NCBI GenBank assembly: GCA_015295885.1
Contig: DVEE01000060.1
Span: forward strand, 1-9,064
Reading direction: 5' to 3'
Length of the DNA: 9,064 nt
From: Leptolyngbyaceae cyanobacterium M65_K2018_010
Lineage (GTDB): Bacteria; Cyanobacteriota; Cyanobacteriia; Phormidesmidales; Phormidesmidaceae
Shown here: positions 5,348 to 9,064 of the stretch, piece by piece
How positions within the stretch are numbered: position 1 is the stretch's first letter
Layout of the letters: each line of letters opens with the position of its first letter
Notes under the pieces: model-generated
The model's input: the letters and a program-made list of their open reading frames with translations, nothing else
What the model was told of the DNA's origin: nothing
The model's database searches: none
Position numbers and translations under genes: made by a program

Positions 5348-6680
5348 ACTGAAAGGAGCGCTCCACCAGCCAACTCACCGTTTGGGGAAAAGCGATCACC
5401 AACGCCAGGATCACCAACTGAATGGCCATAAAGGGCAGGGCACTGCGATGAATATCCCTGGTACTGACGGACTCGGGGGCCACACTCTGCAGGTAGAACA
5501 GCGAAAAGCCCACCGGCGGTGAAATAAACGCCGTTTGCAGGTTGAGGGCCATGACCACCCCAAACCACACCATATCTAGCCCTAGGGCCTGGGCGGCAGG
5601 GACCAGCAGGGGCAGGGCAATAAAGCTAATTTCAATGAACTCCAGAAACACCCCCAGCAAAAAAATCGTGATGTTAGCCACCACCATAAAGGTCAGGTAG
5701 CCGCCCGGCAGATTGACCAACCACTGGGTGATCAGGGTTTTACCCCCAAGGGCATCAAACACTAAGCCAAAAAAGGACGAACAAAACAAGATAATCATCA
5801 CCACCCCGGTGACTACAGCGGTGGAGTGGGCCGCATCGGTCAGGAGCTTGGGGGTGAGACGACGGTTGAAGGCCGCCAGTCCACAGGCTCCTACCGCCCC
5901 TACCGCCCCCGCCTCGGTAGGCGTCGCCAAACCCAAGAAGATGCTCCCCAGCACCAGCAGAATTAAGACCACCGGCGGCACGATCGCCCTTAGGGTGCGG
6001 CGCACCAGGGGCCCACGCCCAATCTGCCGCACCTCTAGGGGTAGAGCCGGGGCCGCCGCGGGCCTAAAAAAGGCCACCCCCAGCACATAAAGGGCGTAGG
6101 AACCAGCTAGCAACAATCCAGGTATGAGGGCACCCAGGAAGAGGTCGCCCACGGAAACACCAATCTGGTCGCTGAGCACCACCAGCACCAGGCTAGGCGG
6201 AATCAGCTGGGCCAGGGTACCAGCCGCCACAATAGTACCGGCCGCCAATTGTTTGTCATAGCCGTAGCGCAACATGATCGGTAGCGATAGCAAGCCCATC
6301 AGGATCACCGTCGCCGCCACCACCCCCGTCGCGGCGGCTAGCAACGTACCGACCAACACCACGGCCAAGGCCATGCCACCCCGTAGGGGACCCAAGAGAA
6401 TGCCGACGGTTTCCAGCAAGTCTTCGGCCAGCCCTGATTTTTCTAGCACCGCCCCCAGAAAGACAAAAAACGGAATGGCCAACAGGGTAAAGTTTGCCAT
6501 AGTGCCAAACCAGAGATTGGGCAACAGCAACAACCGGGCCGGATCAAACGCGCCTAGCCACCATCCCAGCAGACCAAAGACCAACCCCGTTCCAGCGAAG
6601 GAAAAGGCTACCGGGTAACCACTCAGCAGGATTAAAAAAAATCCCAGGAACATGGCAATGGATAACCACTCGTAGCCCAT
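5346..6680 (-). CDS. TRAP transporter large permease subunit (DctM type)
   Basis: This 444-residue plasma-membrane protein is the transport channel of a tripartite ATP-independent periplasmic transporter (ion transporter superfamily), which couples substrate entry to a Na+ gradient. It is highly hydrophobic, with about 12 membrane segments. Family motifs seen are FTLLAIPFFVFLGAVLEKSGLAEDL (64-88, read in parts), AAATGVVAATVILMGLLSLP (115-134), AGTLAQLIPPSLVLVVLSD (153-171), the signature ATPTEAGAVGAVGA (252-265), and LNLQTAFISPPVGFSLFYLQ (379-398). Length is slightly above the common 425 or so. The start at 6678-6680 is supported by GGAGG (complement of 6687-6691) six bases upstream. It lies 42 nt after the small subunit on the same strand, so the two are surely co-transcribed. 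The binding-protein gene is convergent from the other side. It may correspond to one of the membrane subunits of Synechocystis GtrABC. Confidence 0.96.
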   Translation of the reverse strand: MGYEWLSIAMFLGFFLILLSGYPVAFSFAGTGLVFGLLGWWLGAFDPARLLLLPNLWFGTMANFTLLAIPFFVFLGAVLEKSGLAEDLLETVGILLGPLRGGMALAVVLVGTLLAAATGVVAATVILMGLLSLPIMLRYGYDKQLAAGTIVAAGTLAQLIPPSLVLVVLSDQIGVSVGDLFLGALIPGLLLAGSYALYVLGVAFFRPAAAPALPLEVRQIGRGPLVRRTLRAIVPPVVLILLVLGSIFLGLATPTEAGAVGAVGACGLAAFNRRLTPKLLTDAAHSTAVVTGVVMIILFCSSFFGLVFDALGGKTLITQWLVNLPGGYLTFMVVANITIFLLGVFLEFIEISFIALPLLVPAAQALGLDMVWFGVVMALNLQTAFISPPVGFSLFYLQSVAPESVSTRDIHRSALPFMAIQLVILALVIAFPQTVSWLVERSFQ

Positions 6681-6686
6681 AGAAGC

Positions 6687-6691
6687 CCTCC
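6687..6691 (-). promoter_or_regulatory. Ribosome binding site of the large TRAP permease gene
   Basis: The minus strand reads GGAGG with a 6-nt spacer before the ATG at 6678-6680. It is the clearest Shine-Dalgarno in the window and lies in the 42-nt gap after the small-subunit stop, so the large subunit can be translated independently from the shared message. Confidence 0.75.
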
Positions 6692-6722
6692 CTCAAGGTG
6701 AACAGGTTTGCCAGCAGGGGTC

Positions 6723-7337
6723 TTACTCGATCGGGGGCAACTCCCTTTCCTCCAGGGGGGAGGGCAGCCCCTGGGTATGGCCTGACCACACCGCCCAGGA
6801 TTTAATCGCTTGGGAAATACCCTCTAGCAGCAACAGCCCAAAGGCAACTAATACCAGGGTTTTAATCGGCGCTCGGGGCAAGCCATTGGCATCGGGAGAA
6901 ACTTCCCAGGTGCCCCAGGTGCCATCGGGCAGGAGCCCCCAGGATTGCAAAACCGGATTCCAGGTGACCCACAGCCCCAGCAGGCAAAAGGGAATGAGAA
7001 ATAGGGTAGTCCCCCAGAAATTGACCCAAGCTCGGCGGCGGGGGCTCCAGTGGGCTTCAAAGAAGTCCACTCGCACGTTGGCCCCATGTTTCAAAATGTA
7101 GGGAAAACTCAGCAAAAATGTGGCCGAGAATAGGTACCACTGCAACTCGATCAGGGCATTGGAAGCTAGCGGCATCCCCAATAACCGGCCCACATAGCGG
7201 GCCAGGACGTTATAGAATCCGACCCCAATAGTCAGCAACACTAAGCCGCTGAGCACCTTACCCAGGGGTTCAATCAGGGCGTCGATCCGCCTAGGCAACC
7301 CCAATAATCCCCGTACCCAACCCGCCCTTGACACCAT
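6723..7337 (-). CDS. TRAP transporter small permease subunit (DctQ type)
   Basis: This 204-residue membrane protein is the four-helix small subunit that pairs with the DctM-type channel in TRAP transporters. Predicted helices lie at about 25-47, 65-83, 104-126 and 157-178. The family blocks NVLARYVGRLLG (43-54), ELQWYLFSATFLLSFPYILKHG (64-85, read in parts) and NVRVDFF (87-93) are seen. The segment 127-156 between helices 3 and 4, rich in Trp and Gly, is longer than in many DctQ proteins. The start is ambiguous. GAGG (complement of 7341-7344) lies only 3 nt from the ATG at 7335-7337 but 6 nt from an in-frame GTG at codon 2 (7332-7334), which has the better spacing. The gene follows ilvA on the same strand by 79 nt and precedes the large subunit by 42 nt. 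Confidence 0.94.
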   Translation of the reverse strand: MVSRAGWVRGLLGLPRRIDALIEPLGKVLSGLVLLTIGVGFYNVLARYVGRLLGMPLASNALIELQWYLFSATFLLSFPYILKHGANVRVDFFEAHWSPRRRAWVNFWGTTLFLIPFCLLGLWVTWNPVLQSWGLLPDGTWGTWEVSPDANGLPRAPIKTLVLVAFGLLLLEGISQAIKSWAVWSGHTQGLPSPLEERELPPIE

Positions 7338-7378
7338 CTACCTCGTATTGCCGCCACTCCCAGCCAGCCGTGAAGTCG

Positions 7379-7384
7379 ATAATA
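7379..7384 (-). promoter_or_regulatory. Candidate extended -10 promoter for the TRAP permease genes
   Basis: The minus strand reads TGG-TATTAT, an extended -10 element with 5 of 6 matches to TATAAT (complement of 7379-7384). The -35 region 17 nt upstream (TAGGCC) is poor, as allowed for extended -10 promoters. Transcription would start near 7372, about 35 nt before the small-subunit start. If it is active, the TRAP membrane genes need not depend on read-through from ilvA. Confidence 0.35.
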
Positions 7385-7416
7385 CCAGGGATAGAGGTTT
7401 TGGCCTATGGTCCCCT

Positions 7417-8928
7417 TCACCCCAAAAAAAGCTTATAGGCGGGGTTCTGGTTTTCGTCCCAGTATTGATAGCCGAGGTTGTCTAGGAAGGCTTGCCATTG
7501 CTCCATTTCGTTGGGAGGCACCTGAATGCCCGCGACAATACGGCCATAGTCTGAGCCATTGTTGCGGTAGTGGAACAGGCTAATGTTCCAGTCGGGGCTC
7601 ATGGCGCTGACGAACTTCATCAGGGCACCGGGGCGTTCCGGAAACTCGAAGCGGTACAGCAGTTCGTCGTGGGCCAGGGGAGATTTGCCACCCACCATGT
7701 GGCGTAGATGCATTTTCGACAACTCATCGTCGGTCAGGTCCAGGGTTCTTAAGCCCTTGGACTCAAAGATCTGGGCCATTTGCTCGGCATCGGCCCGGCC
7801 CTGCACCTCCAGGCCTACAAAAATATGGGCTTCATGGTTGTCGGCAATGCGGTAGTTAAACTCGGTCAGGTTGCGGGTGCCCAGGCATTCGCAAAAGGCC
7901 TTGAGGCTGCCGGGCTGTTCGGGGATGGTGACCGCAAAGATGGCTTCGCGGTGTTCGCCGATTTCGGCTCGCTCGGCCACAAACCGCAGGCGATCAAAGT
8001 TCATGTTGGCACCGCAGGCCACCGCGATCAAGGTCTGATCGGTGATGCCTTCCCGTTCGACGTAGACCTTGACCCCCGCGATCGCAAGGGCACCCGCGGG
8101 CTCCAAAATCGAGCGGGTGTCTTCAAACACATCCTTAATCGCAGCACAGGTGTCGTCGGTGCTGACCAGGATGATCTCATCCACATACTGCTGGCAGAGG
8201 CGAAAGGTTTCTTCCCCCACCTGGCGCACCGCCACGCCATCGGCAAACAGCCCCACCTGGTTGAGCCGCACCCGCTGCCCCGCCTTAAGGGATTGATACA
8301 TAGCATCGGCATCCACCGGCTCCACGCCGATGATTTTGATGTCTGGGCGCAGACGTTTCACGTAGGCGGCAATGCCTGAAATCAACCCACCCCCACCAAT
8401 GGCCACAAAAATGGCGTGGATGGGCTGGGGATGCTGGCGCAGAATTTCCATGCCAATGGTGCCCTGGCCGGCAATCACATCGGGGTCATCAAAGGGATGC
8501 ACAAAAGCCATGCCCTTGTCTGCCGCCAGTTCACGGGCGTAGGCGTAGGCGTCGTCGTAGGTTTCGCCGTACAGCACCACCTCGCCACCGCGGGCCTTGA
8601 CCGCATTCACCTTCACAGCCGGGGTGGTGGTCGGCATCACAATAATGGCACGGGTGCCCAGGTGCTTGGCCCCCAGGGCTACTCCCTGGGCGTGGTTCCC
8701 AGCGGAGGACGCCACTACCCCCTGGGCCAACTGTTCGGGGGAAAGGTGGGCCATTTTGTTGTAGGCCCCTCGCAACTTAAAGGAGAACACCGACTGCATG
8801 TCTTCTCGCTTCAGCAACAGTCGATTCTGCAACCGGGCCGATAGGTTAGGCGCAAGTTCGAGGGGGGTTTCTTGGGCAACATCGTAAACCCGGGCGGTGA
8901 GGATGCGTTCGAGGTAGTCGTTGGCCAT
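7417..8928 (-). CDS. ilvA: Threonine ammonia-lyase, biosynthetic (threonine deaminase)
   Basis: IlvA is a cytosolic PLP enzyme that converts L-threonine to 2-oxobutyrate and ammonia, the committed step of isoleucine synthesis. The 503-residue product has the fold-type II PLP catalytic domain (about 1-320). Lys51 in SFKLRGAYN forms the Schiff base; SSAGNHAQG (74-82) is the substrate loop; the glycine loop is at 178-181 (GGGGL) for PLP phosphate; and ACGAN (304-308) is near the cofactor. The C-terminal regulatory part holds two ACT-like repeats, one beginning AIFAVTIPEQPGSLKAF (329-345) and the other LLYRFEFPERPGALMKF (423-439). This is the long, feedback-controlled biosynthetic form, in which isoleucine inhibits and valine opposes. 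No Shine-Dalgarno precedes the ATG at 8926-8928. The TRAP membrane genes follow 79 nt downstream on the same strand with no convincing terminator. Confidence 0.97.
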   Translation of the reverse strand: MANDYLERILTARVYDVAQETPLELAPNLSARLQNRLLLKREDMQSVFSFKLRGAYNKMAHLSPEQLAQGVVASSAGNHAQGVALGAKHLGTRAIIVMPTTTPAVKVNAVKARGGEVVLYGETYDDAYAYARELAADKGMAFVHPFDDPDVIAGQGTIGMEILRQHPQPIHAIFVAIGGGGLISGIAAYVKRLRPDIKIIGVEPVDADAMYQSLKAGQRVRLNQVGLFADGVAVRQVGEETFRLCQQYVDEIILVSTDDTCAAIKDVFEDTRSILEPAGALAIAGVKVYVEREGITDQTLIAVACGANMNFDRLRFVAERAEIGEHREAIFAVTIPEQPGSLKAFCECLGTRNLTEFNYRIADNHEAHIFVGLEVQGRADAEQMAQIFESKGLRTLDLTDDELSKMHLRHMVGGKSPLAHDELLYRFEFPERPGALMKFVSAMSPDWNISLFHYRNNGSDYGRIVAGIQVPPNEMEQWQAFLDNLGYQYWDENQNPAYKLFLG

Positions 8929-8965
8929 TGCAGGGGGTGAGGCGGGGGCTAGGGGTCAAACTTTA

Positions 8966-8971
8966 ATTCTA
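8966..8971 (-). promoter_or_regulatory. Candidate -10 element upstream of ilvA
   Basis: The minus strand reads TAGAAT (5 of 6 to TATAAT) with a start expected near 8959, about 31 nt before ilvA. No good -35 lies 16-18 nt upstream. It sits in a short AT-rich patch within otherwise GC-rich spacer DNA. Confidence 0.3.
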
Positions 8972-8994
8972 AGGCGGCGCCGGGCAAGGTTAGG

Positions 8995-9015
8995 AAGGCA
9001 GAAGGCAGAAGGCTG
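8995..9015. repeat. Heptamer short tandem repeat (AAGGCAG-type)
   Basis: Three consecutive heptamers read AAGGCAG, AAGGCAG and AAGGCTG. They resemble the short tandemly repeated repetitive (STRR) heptanucleotides described in filamentous cyanobacteria. The last unit runs directly into the 31-bp tandem repeat. Confidence 0.6.
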
Positions 9016-9064
9016 CTCGCGAAGCGTCGCCGCAGGCGTTAGGCTGCTCGCGAAGCGTCGCCGC
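9011..9064. repeat. GC-rich tandem repeat with 31-bp period, cut by the window edge
   Basis: A 23-bp sequence starting GGCTGCTCGCGAAGCG is identical at 9011-9033 and 9042-9064, giving a period of 31 bp with an 8-bp linker (9034-9041). Each copy holds the near-palindrome GCTCGCGAAGC. At least two units are present and the array may continue beyond the window. It lies upstream of ilvA and is probably a dispersed cyanobacterial intergenic repeat. Confidence 0.75.

Noticed and set aside
5713..6618. Plus-strand open frames of 125 and 114 residues opposite the large permease gene
   Set aside because: They are low-complexity Pro/Thr/Ala shadows of hydrophobic membrane-protein codons read in reverse.
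7403..7440. Terminator between ilvA and the small TRAP permease gene
   Set aside because: Only a 6-bp GCCTAT/ATAGGC pair with a 26-nt loop is present; the T run lies inside the ilvA coding end rather than after a stem.
7780..8379. 199-residue plus-strand open frame inside ilvA
   Set aside because: It lies entirely antisense to the certain ilvA catalytic and regulatory domains and has no family motifs.
9011..9064. CRISPR array
   Set aside because: Repeat cores are 23 bp with only an 8-bp linker, far too short for spacers, and heptamer slippage repeats adjoin them. A tandem intergenic repeat fits better.

Overview
This window looks like chromosomal DNA from a cyanobacterium. The evidence is the start of a photosystem II D1 gene (psbA) at the left edge, four copies of the cyanobacterial HIP1 octamer GCGATCGC (3213, 3459, 5217, 8078), an NtcA-type GTA-N8-TAC motif, and heptamer-type short tandem repeats at the right edge. 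Coding DNA is moderately GC-rich, and the genes resemble those of freshwater or filamentous lineages more than marine picocyanobacteria. The genus cannot be named from this alone.

Layout from left to right. (1) 1-304, minus: 5' part of psbA, with a recognisable promoter at 349-377. (2) 443-790, minus: a small HinT-type histidine-triad protein. (3) 877-2271, minus: a 464-residue protein of unknown function whose stop codon abuts a perfect 12-bp hairpin. (4) 2272-2603: a divergent intergenic region with several short repeats. (5) 2604-4004, plus: murF, the last cytoplasmic step of peptidoglycan precursor synthesis. (6) 4005-4156: a leader with an NtcA-like site and interleaved inverted repeats. 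(7) 4157-5287, plus: a TakP-like TRAP solute-binding protein, apparently a Tat-exported lipoprotein. (8) 5346-6680 and 6723-7337, both minus: the large (DctM-type) and small (DctQ-type) TRAP membrane subunits, convergent with the binding protein. (9) 7417-8928, minus: ilvA, biosynthetic threonine ammonia-lyase with a duplicated ACT-like regulatory region. (10) 8995-9064: heptamer repeats followed by a 31-bp-period tandem repeat running off the window.

The functional unit of most interest is the TRAP transporter plus ilvA. All three TRAP components are present, but the binding-protein gene is on the opposite strand from its membrane partners and has its own leader with an NtcA-like site. The membrane genes follow ilvA on the same strand with no clear terminator between them. 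The binding protein closely resembles TakP, which binds 2-oxo acids, and IlvA produces the 2-oxo acid 2-oxobutyrate. The TRAP system of Synechocystis known as GtrABC transports glutamate, so a nitrogen-linked substrate is also possible.

The other genes are ordinary housekeeping genes. I found no CRISPR array, insertion sequence, phage gene, toxin-antitoxin pair or defence system. No clearly new system is visible; the findings are mostly regulatory structures and gene arrangement.
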